From the NCBI RefSeq assembly GCF_014836635.1, contig NZ_JACSQL010000002.1, positions 1-64,000 of the forward strand: DNA of 64,000 nucleotides, written 5' to 3'. A program made the position numbers and the translations under genes. This document shows positions 46,782 through 55,838 of the stretch, in pieces (the first letter of the stretch is position 1; every line of letters begins with the position of its first letter). The notes beneath the pieces were generated by a model. The model ran no database searches, was not told the DNA's origin, and was given only the letters and a program-made list of their open reading frames with translations. Origin of the DNA: Paenibacillus gallinarum. GTDB lineage: Bacteria; Bacillota; Bacilli; Paenibacillales; Paenibacillaceae.

Positions 46782-46808
46782 AGGCACCTCTACCGAGGTG
46801 CCTGCTTT
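46782..46808 (+). terminator. Hairpin after the DUF1292 pair, weak T tract
   Basis: Perfect 9-bp stem AGGCACCTC (46782-46790) / GAGGTGCCT (46795-46803), loop TACC, but only GCTTTG after it. Confidence 0.55.
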
Positions 46809-46857
46809 GTATGTTATTATAGAATTCTTGGTATACTTACTTAAAATACGGTTGATG

Positions 46858-46884
46858 AGAGGGCGGAGCAAGTCCGCTCTTTTT
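46858..46884 (+). terminator. Terminator-like hairpin just before mltG
   Basis: GCGGA (46863-46867) / TCCGC (46873-46877), extended by AGA/TCT around a bulge, followed by a run of T. It lies about 25 bp before the mltG start, so it may act as a partial attenuator. Confidence 0.45.
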
Positions 46885-46908
46885 GGCTGTGAAGGGGTTG
46901 TGATTTTT

Positions 46909-47961
46909 TTGAAAGCAAAATACTTCAGGCGATTCATTTTCCTTATAATCATTATGGTGATTCTTGCCGGCAGTGCTGTATATGTATGGCAATCGACAAA
47001 ACCGGTTGCAACATCAACAGAACCCGTTATTTTCACGATTGATAAAGGGACAGGCACCTCTCAGATTGCTGATAATCTAGAGGCAAATGGAATCATTCGA
47101 AACAGTTTTTTCTTTAAAGTATACTTGAAACTGAATAATGAAGGCGCGGGTTTTAAAGCGGGTACGTATGCATTTGTTCCTGGTCAAAGTTACAAAGAAA
47201 TCGTTACTTCTTTAAATAATGGAGATGTACAGCAAGCAGAGACATTGAAATTCACTATTCCTGAGGGATATACACTAAAACAGATGGCAGAGAAGCTGGA
47301 CACCGAAGGTGCGACAGTAAATGAAATTTTCATGGATATTGTAAATCAGCCGGAGTTATTCAGTGATATTCCGATCATAGCTGAAATTCCAGACAACACA
47401 GACTATCTATTTAAGCTCGAAGGCTACTTATTCCCGGAAACATATGAACTTGCAAAAGGAAGTACAGCAGAAGATATTATTATACGTATGCTGACCGAAA
47501 TGCAGGAAAAACTGGATTCTATTCCGGATTTTGAGGCCAAACTAAAAGCAAGAGGTCTCACGGTGCATGAGCTACTCACTGTGGCTTCACTGATCGAGAG
47601 AGAAGTTGTTGTTCCCGAGGAACGACCTTTGGTAGCAAGTGTGATTTATAACCGGTTAGAGAGTGATATGAGACTCCAAATCGATGCGACCGTTCAATAT
47701 TTGCTGGATAAGCAGAAAGAACGTTTGCTTTATAAAGATCTGGAAGTGGAAAGTCCATATAACACGTACCGAAACGCCGGACTGCCCCCAGGGCCGATTG
47801 CAGCCCCTAGCCTGAGTTCCATTGAGGCTGCATTATCGCCGGAAACATCCGATTATTTATTTTATGTTACGAAGAAAGATGGAAGTTCGGAACACCTTTT
47901 TGCCAAGACGTATGAAGAACATTTGAAAAATATAGAAAAAAGTAAAGAAAGTGCGGAATAA
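46909..47961 (+). CDS. mltG: Endolytic murein transglycosylase MltG
   Basis: Membrane-anchored lytic transglycosylase that cuts nascent glycan strands and sets their length. The 350-aa protein has one N-terminal transmembrane helix (about 8-27), a LysM-like region (FTIPEGYTLKQMAEKLD), and the YceG catalytic domain with Glu in VASLIEREVVVPEERP, VIYNRLESDMRLQID and YNTYRNAGLPPGPI. The likely start is TTG 46909, about 11 nt after GAAGGGG; GTG 46900 is the alternative. The open frame extends upstream to 46798 through both hairpins and is rejected. trhP1 follows after 14 bp. Confidence 0.95.
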   Translation: MKAKYFRRFIFLIIIMVILAGSAVYVWQSTKPVATSTEPVIFTIDKGTGTSQIADNLEANGIIRNSFFFKVYLKLNNEGAGFKAGTYAFVPGQSYKEIVTSLNNGDVQQAETLKFTIPEGYTLKQMAEKLDTEGATVNEIFMDIVNQPELFSDIPIIAEIPDNTDYLFKLEGYLFPETYELAKGSTAEDIIIRMLTEMQEKLDSIPDFEAKLKARGLTVHELLTVASLIEREVVVPEERPLVASVIYNRLESDMRLQIDATVQYLLDKQKERLLYKDLEVESPYNTYRNAGLPPGPIAAPSLSSIEAALSPETSDYLFYVTKKDGSSEHLFAKTYEEHLKNIEKSKESAE

Positions 47962-47975
47962 CGGAGGGATGACTT

Positions 47976-48905
47976 TTGACTCGGCCTTATGAATTGCTAG
48001 TGACGGCAAGTGATTTACAGGAAGCAGAAGTACTGCTTACAGCGGGAGCGGATGCAATACTTATCGGGAACGATCGTTTTGGGATGCGATTACCCGGCAG
48101 TTTTACTTTGGATGAAACGAAGGAAGCAGTTAAGCTTGCTAAGAATCATCATGCCAAGGTATACGTTTCGATGAATAACATTATGACAAACGAGCTTTTG
48201 CCAGAAATACCGGACTATGTACGCGGTCTTAAAGAAGCGAGAGTTGACGGAGTTGAGTTCAACGATCCATCGGTTCTGCGGGCTGTGCGTGAGATTGCTC
48301 CTGAAATCAAGCTTCACTGGAATGCGGAAATGACTTCTACCAACTACAGTACTTCGAATTATTGGGGGCGTAAAGGTGCATCCCGAGTGGTACTTGCAAG
48401 AGAACTGAACATGGATGAGATCACAGAAATGGTACCTATGCTCGAAGTAGAAGCGCAAGTACAGATTCATGGGATGACGAACATTTATCATTCCAAACGT
48501 CAGCTGGTTGCCAGTTACATGCAGCAACAAGGACGTCCTGTAGAGGGCGATTTAGGACTGCAAAGAGGACTTTTCCTTATCGAGGCTGAGCGGCGGGATG
48601 AGAAGTTTCCGATCTATGAAGATGTGAACGGTACCCACATTATGAGTTCTGAAGATATTTGTATCATGGAAGATCTCCACCTTTTAATGAACGCAGGCGT
48701 GCATTCTTTTAAAATTGAAGGGATTCTAAAAAGTACAGCATATAATGAAGCGGTTGTGAAAGCTTATCGTAAAGCCATAGATGCTTATACGGTGGACCCG
48801 TTAAACTATGAATTTGATGAATCTTGGCTTGCTGAAGTACGAGAAATGCAGGATCCTGAGCGCGAACTATCATTTGGATTTTTCTATAAAGAACAAGTTT
48901 ATTAA
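47976..48905 (+). CDS. trhP1: U32-family protein TrhP1 (YrrN-like)
   Basis: Peptidase U32 family member of 309 aa. In B. subtilis, YrrN and YrrO (TrhP1/TrhP2) act together in prephenate-dependent hydroxylation of U34 in tRNA (ho5U). Features are YELLVTASDLQEAEVLLTAGADAI at the N-terminus, VDGVEFNDPSVLRAV, and MEDLHLLMNAGVHSFKIEGI. It lacks the cysteine cluster of the partner protein. The start is TTG 47976, 6 nt after GGAGGGA. The Bacillus methyltransferase gene yrrM (trmR), which normally lies between mltG and yrrN, is absent here. Symbol by synteny. Confidence 0.85.
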   Translation: MTRPYELLVTASDLQEAEVLLTAGADAILIGNDRFGMRLPGSFTLDETKEAVKLAKNHHAKVYVSMNNIMTNELLPEIPDYVRGLKEARVDGVEFNDPSVLRAVREIAPEIKLHWNAEMTSTNYSTSNYWGRKGASRVVLARELNMDEITEMVPMLEVEAQVQIHGMTNIYHSKRQLVASYMQQQGRPVEGDLGLQRGLFLIEAERRDEKFPIYEDVNGTHIMSSEDICIMEDLHLLMNAGVHSFKIEGILKSTAYNEAVVKAYRKAIDAYTVDPLNYEFDESWLAEVREMQDPERELSFGFFYKEQVY

Positions 48906-48923
48906 TATGAGGTGGTAAAAGGA

Positions 48924-50252
48924 ATGGACACGATTACGAAACCTAAGTATACGGGCAAACGTTATCGGCTCGACAAGCCTGAGCTGCTCGCTCCGGCAGG
49001 GAATTTAGAAAAACTGAAGTTTGCTATTCACTATGGTGCCGATGCTGTATATATCGGAGGACAAAAGTACGGCCTTCGTTCCAATGCGGACAATTTTAGT
49101 TTTGAAGAAATGCGCGAAGGTGTTGAATTCGCTAATAAATATGGGGCAAAAGTGTTTGTTGCAACAAACATTTATGCACATAATGAAGATATAGAAGGTA
49201 TTGAAGCCTATCTTAAAGAGTTATATGAAGCAGGGATTTCGGCTATTATCGTAGCAGATCCGGCCATTATTGAAGTGGCACAGCGTGCCGTTCCTGGTCT
49301 TGAGGTACATCTTAGCACACAGCAATCAACGATCAATTGGCAAGCCGTGCAGTTCTGGAAAGAAGAAGGTCTGCCGCGTGTTGTTCTTGGGCGGGAAGCA
49401 AGTCTTCAGGAGATCGCGGAGATCAAAGAACATGTAGATATCGAAATAGAGGCATTTATTCATGGCGCAATGTGTTCCTCTTTTTCGGGACGCTGCGTAT
49501 TATCTAACCATTTTACAGACCGTGACTCTAACCGCGGAGGATGCTGTCAGTCTTGCCGCTGGAAATATGATCTGTTTGAAGATGCGAGAGAGAATGAAGT
49601 ATGGGTATCGGAAGAAGATACAAGAGATTCCCAGATACTGAAGAATTTTGAGCTTGGAGTAAATCAGCTTCCGCTTTATGAAGAAGGAGATCAAGCGTTT
49701 ACGATGGGTTCTAAGGACCTGTGCATGCTTGAAAATATACCGGATCTCATTGATGTGGGGATTGATTCCTTCAAAATCGAAGGACGAATGAAATCCATTC
49801 ACTATGTGGCAACGGTCGTAAATGTATATCGTCAAGCGATTGACTCCTACATGGCTGATCCGGAAAATTATGTACTGAAACCGGAATGGCTCGAAGAAAT
49901 TCAAAAAGCAGCCAATCGCCCGCTGAATACTGGATTTTTCTACGATACTCCGGATCATGAAGATCATATCTACGAACCGGAAGAAAAAGCAGTTCCTTAT
50001 GACTTTGCAGGTCTTGTGATGGATTATGATGAGAAGTCACAAATGGCCACGATTCAACAGCGGAACTATTTTAAAACCGGAAACGAGATTGAGTTCTTTG
50101 GTCCGAATGGTACATTCTTCAAGCAAAAAGTGGGAGAAATTTATGATGAAGCTGGAAATTTACTAGATGCCGCCCGTCATCCACTGCAAATGGTGAAAAT
50201 AAAAGTCGATCAGCCTGTTGCGTACTTTGACATGATGCGCAAGAAAAAATAA
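48924..50252 (+). CDS. trhP2: U32-family protein TrhP2 (YrrO-like)
   Basis: A 442-aa U32 protein, partner of the preceding gene. It has the TIM-barrel start PELLAPAGNLEKLKFAIHYG, the family signature block EIEAFIHGAMCSSFSGRC, the cysteine group GGCCQSCRW that in relatives suggests an Fe-S cluster, and a C-terminal beta-domain. It takes part in wobble-uridine hydroxylation of tRNA in B. subtilis (YrrO). The start is ATG 48924; GAGGTGG lies about 9 nt upstream and the in-frame GTG at 48912 is inside that site. A terminator closes the mltG-trhP1-trhP2 unit. Confidence 0.88.
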   Translation: MDTITKPKYTGKRYRLDKPELLAPAGNLEKLKFAIHYGADAVYIGGQKYGLRSNADNFSFEEMREGVEFANKYGAKVFVATNIYAHNEDIEGIEAYLKELYEAGISAIIVADPAIIEVAQRAVPGLEVHLSTQQSTINWQAVQFWKEEGLPRVVLGREASLQEIAEIKEHVDIEIEAFIHGAMCSSFSGRCVLSNHFTDRDSNRGGCCQSCRWKYDLFEDARENEVWVSEEDTRDSQILKNFELGVNQLPLYEEGDQAFTMGSKDLCMLENIPDLIDVGIDSFKIEGRMKSIHYVATVVNVYRQAIDSYMADPENYVLKPEWLEEIQKAANRPLNTGFFYDTPDHEDHIYEPEEKAVPYDFAGLVMDYDEKSQMATIQQRNYFKTGNEIEFFGPNGTFFKQKVGEIYDEAGNLLDAARHPLQMVKIKVDQPVAYFDMMRKKK

Positions 50253-50265
50253 TACAATCAGGTCT

Positions 50266-50302
50266 AAAGCCCTCATCTATCGGAAGATGAGGGCTTTTTT
50301 AT
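50266..50302 (+). terminator. Terminator after trhP2
   Basis: Perfect 13-bp stem AAAGCCCTCATCT (50266-50278) / AGATGAGGGCTTT (50285-50297), then more T. Confidence 0.95.
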
Positions 50303-50423
50303 GTTGAAATAGGTAAAACTATTGAATTATTTTCCTTAAAAGCAAAGGTTTTGCTCTTCACTTACCGAAATAATAGGTATTAATTGATCTTGAAAACGAT
50401 AACAATTGACGGCGGTGAACAGA

Positions 50424-52553
50424 ATGAAACCAGTTTTTAAGTTTAGAAAGAAGCTAGATTCGCAAGAATCAGCTCATTCAAATAAGGAGGGAGTACAAAC
50501 AAAGTTATCTTGGAGACAAATGAATAGGCTGAATCCGGTGGAGTACGTAGGAGCTCGATTATTCCTTATTTTTATGATTGCCATTCTGATGGTAGTATTT
50601 GGACTTGGCACTTTGTCCTATCAGACAGCCAAAGCCACAATTAAAGAAAAAGCAGCGGAAGCGAATCAGGAAACAATGGAACAGACGGCGCAGAGATTAA
50701 ATATTATTTTGGAACGGTATGTAGATATGTCGACTCAAATCTTCTTTGATACAAACATGCAGAAGAATTTAGAAGCTTTAAATGAAAGCAACGCGTCCGC
50801 TTTTGATATTTATGAGTCTAGTTCGCTGCTCAGTGAACAATTGACGAACTTACAATTTACGAATAATTCGATTTCATCGATTTCACTAATTCATGAGAAT
50901 CCAGATACTCCGGCAATTAGTACAGGAACGGGTGACTTAGTAAAATTTCGAGAAGAAGAATGGTTCATGTCCCTTATCAAAAATGGGGGGATGTTATGGC
51001 TTCCTACGGTAGAAAAAGAAAATGGATCTGAAAGTACATATCGTATGGCTCGTGTATTTAAAGATGTTAATGCAAATATCGGCACTTTTATGATTGTTTT
51101 TGAGATTAAAGCTAGTGCCTTAGAAGAGGAACTGAAGAAAGTTAATTTTGGAGAGAATGGAGTCATTCAAGCTATTTCTGAAGAGGGTACTGTTATAGGA
51201 TCAACCGTAGCAGAACGAGAAGGGAAGCAAACTCAGCTCACATTCCTACAGGATCTCTCAGAGAAAAGCGGTTTTAGAGATACCATGAATACGATCAATG
51301 GTAAACATCAGGAAGTGCTCGCTGTGTATACTACACTTGAACTTACTGGATGGAAAATTATTGGGATGATTCCTGTAAGCGAACTGGTGAAGGGAGCAAA
51401 TCAGATCTTGCTCGTGACGATTATTTTTGCGATTGCCGCAACTGTAATCGCTTTGTTGATTGGAATGTGGATGGTACGTATGATTGCTAAACCTCTATCC
51501 ATTCTGAAAGATCTGATGCAACAAGGCGCAAAAGGGGACTTAACGGTACGAACAGCGCACCAATCAAAAGATGAAATCGGACAGCTGTCTGCGAGTTTCA
51601 ACCAAATGATGGAGCAGATTACGCGTTTGGTTCAGCAAACGAATCAGACAGCACAGGATGTATTACAGACTGCATCCGAATTAAGTAGTGCTTCACAGAA
51701 GACGGCAGCATCTGCTACGGAAGTAGCTGTAGCAACGGAACAAATCGCAGGAGGTGCAACGAATCTGGCGAGTGAAGCAGAGCGAGGTTCGGAAATGACG
51801 GAACTCATCTCTACGCAGATGCAGAAAGTTGTGGTCACCAATGAGGAGCTTGGAAGTTCAGCACGGCAAGTAGAAGGGGCAAGTCAACAAGGAAGTGCCT
51901 ATTTAACAGGGTTAATTAGCAAAACAGAACAAAGTGAAGAAATGATTCGTTCGCTTGTTCATAAAGTAGATCAGCTTAAACAGAGTACAAGCTCTATTCT
52001 GAATATTTTAGACGTACTGCACAATATCGCTAGACAGACAAATATTTTATCTTTGAATGCGACGATTGAGGCAGCTAGAGCAGGAGCAGCAGGTCGTGGT
52101 TTTATGGTCGTCGCTGGTGAAGTTCGGCAGCTTGCGGATCAGTCAAAGGAATCGATAGATATGGTTGCAGGGATGACGGATCGTATTATGACGGAAATGA
52201 ATGAAACCGTATCCGCCTTGTCTGAGGCTTATCCACTGTTCCAGGATCAGATTACAGCTGTAAAAGATACAGGGGAGATTTTTCAAACGGTTGAAGATCA
52301 GATGGGCATCTTCGTGAAAAGATTAGATGAAACATCCATGTCTATCGAAGCCTTGAATCAGTCCCAGATCACACTTTCCGAAACGATGATGAATGTGAGT
52401 TCGGTTGCCGAACAATCTTCTGCGACATCACAAGAAGTCGCATCACTGAGCAGTGAACAGCAGAGTATCGGCTATCAGCTCGTCGAATTGTCGATGAAAT
52501 TGGAGAAGGTATCCGGTGAGTTAAAGGCAACGTTATCTGTTTTTAGGTACTAA
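50424..52553 (+). CDS. Methyl-accepting chemotaxis protein
   Basis: A 709-aa chemoreceptor. It has an N-terminal cytoplasmic stretch of about 40 residues and TM1 at about 45-66. An extracellular ligand domain of about 260 residues resembles double-Cache, and TM2 is near 328-350. A HAMP domain (IAKPLSILKDLMQQGAKGDL) and a signalling domain follow; the signalling hairpin tip carries RQTNILSLNATIEAARAGAA (about 537-556) and VVAGEVRQLADQSKESI. The ligand is unknown. It does not belong to the Bacillus gene order at this place, where udk and greA usually lie. The start ATG 50424 follows GGCGGTGA. Single gene bounded by terminators. Confidence 0.93.
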   Translation: MKPVFKFRKKLDSQESAHSNKEGVQTKLSWRQMNRLNPVEYVGARLFLIFMIAILMVVFGLGTLSYQTAKATIKEKAAEANQETMEQTAQRLNIILERYVDMSTQIFFDTNMQKNLEALNESNASAFDIYESSSLLSEQLTNLQFTNNSISSISLIHENPDTPAISTGTGDLVKFREEEWFMSLIKNGGMLWLPTVEKENGSESTYRMARVFKDVNANIGTFMIVFEIKASALEEELKKVNFGENGVIQAISEEGTVIGSTVAEREGKQTQLTFLQDLSEKSGFRDTMNTINGKHQEVLAVYTTLELTGWKIIGMIPVSELVKGANQILLVTIIFAIAATVIALLIGMWMVRMIAKPLSILKDLMQQGAKGDLTVRTAHQSKDEIGQLSASFNQMMEQITRLVQQTNQTAQDVLQTASELSSASQKTAASATEVAVATEQIAGGATNLASEAERGSEMTELISTQMQKVVVTNEELGSSARQVEGASQQGSAYLTGLISKTEQSEEMIRSLVHKVDQLKQSTSSILNILDVLHNIARQTNILSLNATIEAARAGAAGRGFMVVAGEVRQLADQSKESIDMVAGMTDRIMTEMNETVSALSEAYPLFQDQITAVKDTGEIFQTVEDQMGIFVKRLDETSMSIEALNQSQITLSETMMNVSSVAEQSSATSQEVASLSSEQQSIGYQLVELSMKLEKVSGELKATLSVFRY

Positions 52554-52580
52554 AACTGTATTCGCAAGTACGATAAGTTG

Positions 52581-52617
52581 AAGCCCTGTTTTCCTGAGTG
52601 AAGGAGGCAGGGTTTTT
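52581..52617 (+). terminator. Terminator after the chemoreceptor gene
   Basis: AAGCCCTG (52581-52588) / CAGGGTTTTT (52608-52617) with 19-nt loop including TCC/GGA pairing. Confidence 0.8.
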
Positions 52618-52671
52618 AATATGTTGAAAAAGGGGATAATAGCCAAAAAAAGTCGAAAGTAGGACCAGGGT

Positions 52672-54477
52672 ATGGACCTGTTAAGAAAAAGACGAATATT
52701 TTTCACTGTGCTTCTATTGGGTGGTTTACTAGCTGTATTAATGTTTCGTCTGGGGTATATCCAGTTTGTTAGGGTGAACCAAGAAGTTCTTGAAACCGGA
52801 AGAACGATGAGAGAAATGTCCGTATTACAGCGTGAACAAGGGATTATTTTGGACCCAGGTCGTGGGCAATTTCTTGACCGTCATCACAAGTCTTTAACCG
52901 GGAAAATGGTTTATGTACCGGTCCTATTTCCACTGCCTGACCGGATTACGGAAGAACAAAGAAGTGAGCTGTTAGAGATGGCAGACATCTTAAAGATTAA
53001 CCGTGACACCCTATGGACGAAATGGAATGCTTTAACTTCACCTGAATGGTGGGCACTTGCGAGTGGAGAACCGCGGATCCTCACATCTGGCGAAGTAGAA
53101 GCGATTCAAGAGAAAAATATGGGAATGATTAAAGCATTACCCTATATGAAAAGATATATAGACTCAGAGAACGGGATGCAGTGGCTCGGATATCTTGCAG
53201 AACTTCCTGAAAAGACAGCGAAGAGTAAACTTCATCAGGAAGTGAAAGATCCTTTTAATGTAAAGTCAGGAGCAGGCGGACTCGAGCGGACCTTAGAACC
53301 GGTATTAAAAGGTCTTGGGCCAACCATTGTATCAAATATGGTAGACGGGCATAAACAGCCGTTAAACGGAACCCTCGGGGCAAGAGTAATTGCACCTCAC
53401 AATCCGAGATACCCGCTAAATGTAGAGACTACAATCGATATAGATCTGCAAGAGCAAATAGAGAAAATAACGGAAGAGGCAGGGGTGACGGAAGGAGCTG
53501 TTGTGGTACTGGATGCCAAAAATGCAGATGTAGTGGCTATGGTATCAAGACCCTTCTATAATCCGCAGCAGATTAGTCTAGAGAAGAATGAATGGGCAAA
53601 TCAGGCGCTAAAGGCGGCTGTACCCGGATCAATTTTCAAAATAATCACTGCTGCAGCTGCCCTCGAACAGGGAGTGGTACATCCGGAAGAAAAATTCCAC
53701 TGTACTGGTCATTATGGAAAATATGGTCTGAGCTGCTGGAAAACAGAAGGTCATGGAACTTTGACATTTGCAGAAGGTTTCGCAAAATCATGTAATATTA
53801 CTTTTGCAGAAGTGGCATCACGTCTAAACTCTAAACAGATAGCGGATGCTGCAGAGTCGCTTGGTCTTGGCAGAACAGTGGGATTTGAAAAGGACCATTA
53901 TTTAGGACAGGATCATTTTGAGTTGTTCGATCATGAGGAGAAAGGTCGGATTTTTAATACGAAGGAGAGCATTCTGCTTAATGATGAAGGAACAAGGATA
54001 CAGACGGCAATTGGTCAGCGCGATGTACAAGTTACTCCTTTGCAAGCAGCTAATCTTATGGTGACCCTGCTTCATGGGGGGGAGATGCAGTCTCCGCGAA
54101 TTGTCTCTCATATTCATTATGCCGATGGATCTCTGCTCGCTGAAATTCCTCATCAGCGCTTGTTAGATAAAAATGTGCCGGCCATTCATAAGTCAACAGC
54201 GAGTAAGTTGTTAGAGTTTATGGAGAAGGTAGTGGAGGAGGGAACGGGACAGGCGCTAAACAAAGCATCTTGGCATCTTGCTGGGAAGTCAGGTACAGCA
54301 CAGGTAATACAAAATAAGGCGAAGCGAAATCATCAGTGGTTCATCGGGTATGGCCCTGTGGAGTCCCCCAAATATGCAGTCGCTGTACTGATCAAGAATG
54401 TAACCCCCTCATCAAAGCACAAAGCGACCTCCTTATTTAAACAAGTCATGGACATGCTTGCGAAGACTCCATTTTAA
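52672..54477 (+). CDS. Class B penicillin-binding protein (PbpI/YrrR-like)
   Basis: Transpeptidase that cross-links peptidoglycan. The 601-aa protein has one N-terminal transmembrane anchor (about 9-28) and a dimerisation/pedestal domain with RGQFLDRHHKSLTG. The transpeptidase domain carries all three motifs: SxxK in AVPGSIFKIITAA, SxN in FAKSCNITF, and KSGT in HLAGKSGTAQVIQ. It resembles B. subtilis PbpI (YrrR), which lies just after yrrO-udk-greA, so position fits; PbpI is sporulation-linked (sigma-F) there. A putative AGGACCAGGG site precedes ATG 52672. Confidence 0.9.
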   Translation: MDLLRKRRIFFTVLLLGGLLAVLMFRLGYIQFVRVNQEVLETGRTMREMSVLQREQGIILDPGRGQFLDRHHKSLTGKMVYVPVLFPLPDRITEEQRSELLEMADILKINRDTLWTKWNALTSPEWWALASGEPRILTSGEVEAIQEKNMGMIKALPYMKRYIDSENGMQWLGYLAELPEKTAKSKLHQEVKDPFNVKSGAGGLERTLEPVLKGLGPTIVSNMVDGHKQPLNGTLGARVIAPHNPRYPLNVETTIDIDLQEQIEKITEEAGVTEGAVVVLDAKNADVVAMVSRPFYNPQQISLEKNEWANQALKAAVPGSIFKIITAAAALEQGVVHPEEKFHCTGHYGKYGLSCWKTEGHGTLTFAEGFAKSCNITFAEVASRLNSKQIADAAESLGLGRTVGFEKDHYLGQDHFELFDHEEKGRIFNTKESILLNDEGTRIQTAIGQRDVQVTPLQAANLMVTLLHGGEMQSPRIVSHIHYADGSLLAEIPHQRLLDKNVPAIHKSTASKLLEFMEKVVEEGTGQALNKASWHLAGKSGTAQVIQNKAKRNHQWFIGYGPVESPKYAVAVLIKNVTPSSKHKATSLFKQVMDMLAKTPF

Positions 54478-54490
54478 GCCCTAACAAATA

Positions 54491-54531
54491 AAAAACTCTA
54501 CAGTCGCCATATGGATGACTGTAGAGTTTTT
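54491..54531. terminator. Bidirectional terminator after the PBP gene
   Basis: Perfect 15-bp inverted repeat, 54491-54505 with 54517-54531, with A-run and T-run ends. It also serves the convergent AI-2E gene. Confidence 0.95.
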
Positions 54532-54550
54532 CGTCTGGACTGGGCGATGA

Positions 54551-55681
54551 TTACTCCGCAGGAGGAGCTGGTTTATCTACTACAAAAGGGGAAGATTGGA
54601 ACTCATCCTCAGGCAGATGAATCCACCGCTGTAAATATCCTTGTTGAAGCAATTCCTTGATTAAGATGAGCAAGATTGGCGATAGGATCACCCCGGAAAT
54701 TCCAAAAATAGATAAGGAAATGAGCATGAAGGATAACATTAAATAGGCAGATGTGACTCCAATTGAATTTCCTGATATTTTAGGTTCGGCCAGTTGCCTT
54801 GTCAGCATGGTCACTACTAATACAATAATGAGACCAATGGCTGTTCCTGTATTACCTACTATAAACAGATAGATAATCCATGGAATAAAGATGACGGGAA
54901 CACCAAGCAGAGGCAAGAGATCAAAAAATGCGGATACGAGTGCGATCGTTAGAGCATTACCGGTTCCCACAATTAATAGTCCTACATATACAAGTACAAA
55001 GGTAATGGAAATGAGAATCAACTGTGCTTTCAAATAAGAACCGATCGAACTGAGGACGTGATCTTTTAAAAACAGATAGGCTTTTTTGATCGTATTCGGT
55101 GCTTTTCTTTTAGTAAGAGTCCGCCACATATCAATCTCTACGCTAAGGAAAAAGGCAAGAATCATGGCAACTGCGAAATTTCCTATAAATGTGGAGAAGG
55201 AGCTGAGCATAGTAATAATATAACCAAGAAATGTTTTGCCCCAGTTTGACAGGGTTGCAGTAATGATCTCAAAGTAATCATTTATTTGATTCGTAACGCT
55301 TGCGGGAAGTGCATTGATTTGGGTATGTAAAAAGGTCATAGACTGATTAAATTGGGTTTGAATCATTTCAGTATAGTAAGGGATATTTTCTTGAAATTGA
55401 ATGATAGACGAGACGATGATTACACCAAGTCCAAAAAATATACCGAGCAGTATACCGAGAAACATCAGAACAGATATAGCGGAAGCAATTGCTTTTTTTA
55501 TTCCTTTTCGGTGCAGAAACTTGGCTAGTGGCTCAATAATGATAAAAACCAGAAATGAAAGAAATACAGGTGCTGCAATATGATACAGCTTGCTTGAGAC
55601 AAACATAATTAAGAACACGGTGAGTGCAATCAGGCCGATATCAAAAGCAGTGCGCCAATACTTTTTATATAGGGGAAGCAT
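54551..55681 (-). CDS. AI-2E family transporter (YtvI-like)
   Basis: A 376-aa polytopic membrane protein with about eight hydrophobic segments and the AI-2E family layout: PVFLSFLVFIIIEPLAKFL near 38-56, LSVEIDMWRTL, and FFDLLPLLGVPVIFIPWIIY. The tail is polar and proline-rich. It resembles the sporulation membrane protein YtvI more than the PerM-like copy at 40.8 kb, but I cannot separate these for certain. AAAGGAGT lies about 13 nt before the ATG, a long spacing. Substrate unknown. Confidence 0.82.
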   Translation of the reverse strand: MLPLYKKYWRTAFDIGLIALTVFLIMFVSSKLYHIAAPVFLSFLVFIIIEPLAKFLHRKGIKKAIASAISVLMFLGILLGIFFGLGVIIVSSIIQFQENIPYYTEMIQTQFNQSMTFLHTQINALPASVTNQINDYFEIITATLSNWGKTFLGYIITMLSSFSTFIGNFAVAMILAFFLSVEIDMWRTLTKRKAPNTIKKAYLFLKDHVLSSIGSYLKAQLILISITFVLVYVGLLIVGTGNALTIALVSAFFDLLPLLGVPVIFIPWIIYLFIVGNTGTAIGLIIVLVVTMLTRQLAEPKISGNSIGVTSAYLMLSFMLISLSIFGISGVILSPILLILIKELLQQGYLQRWIHLPEDEFQSSPFVVDKPAPPAE

Positions 55682-55838
55682 ACGATAACAACGACTCCTT
55701 TAATTAATTTGATGAGGGTTACTCTAGAGTATACGTAAAATTTGAATTCAAAGGTTCATTTTATTCACAATATGATAAAATAGGAATTAGTGTGGTTTGG
55801 ATTGGCAGGCGAGTAAAGCGAGAAAAGTGAGGAATTAC

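Noticed and set aside
46798-46908. 37-codon upstream extension of MltG
   Set aside because: Runs through two hairpins with no ribosome site; the start near 46909 gives the normal single transmembrane N-terminus.
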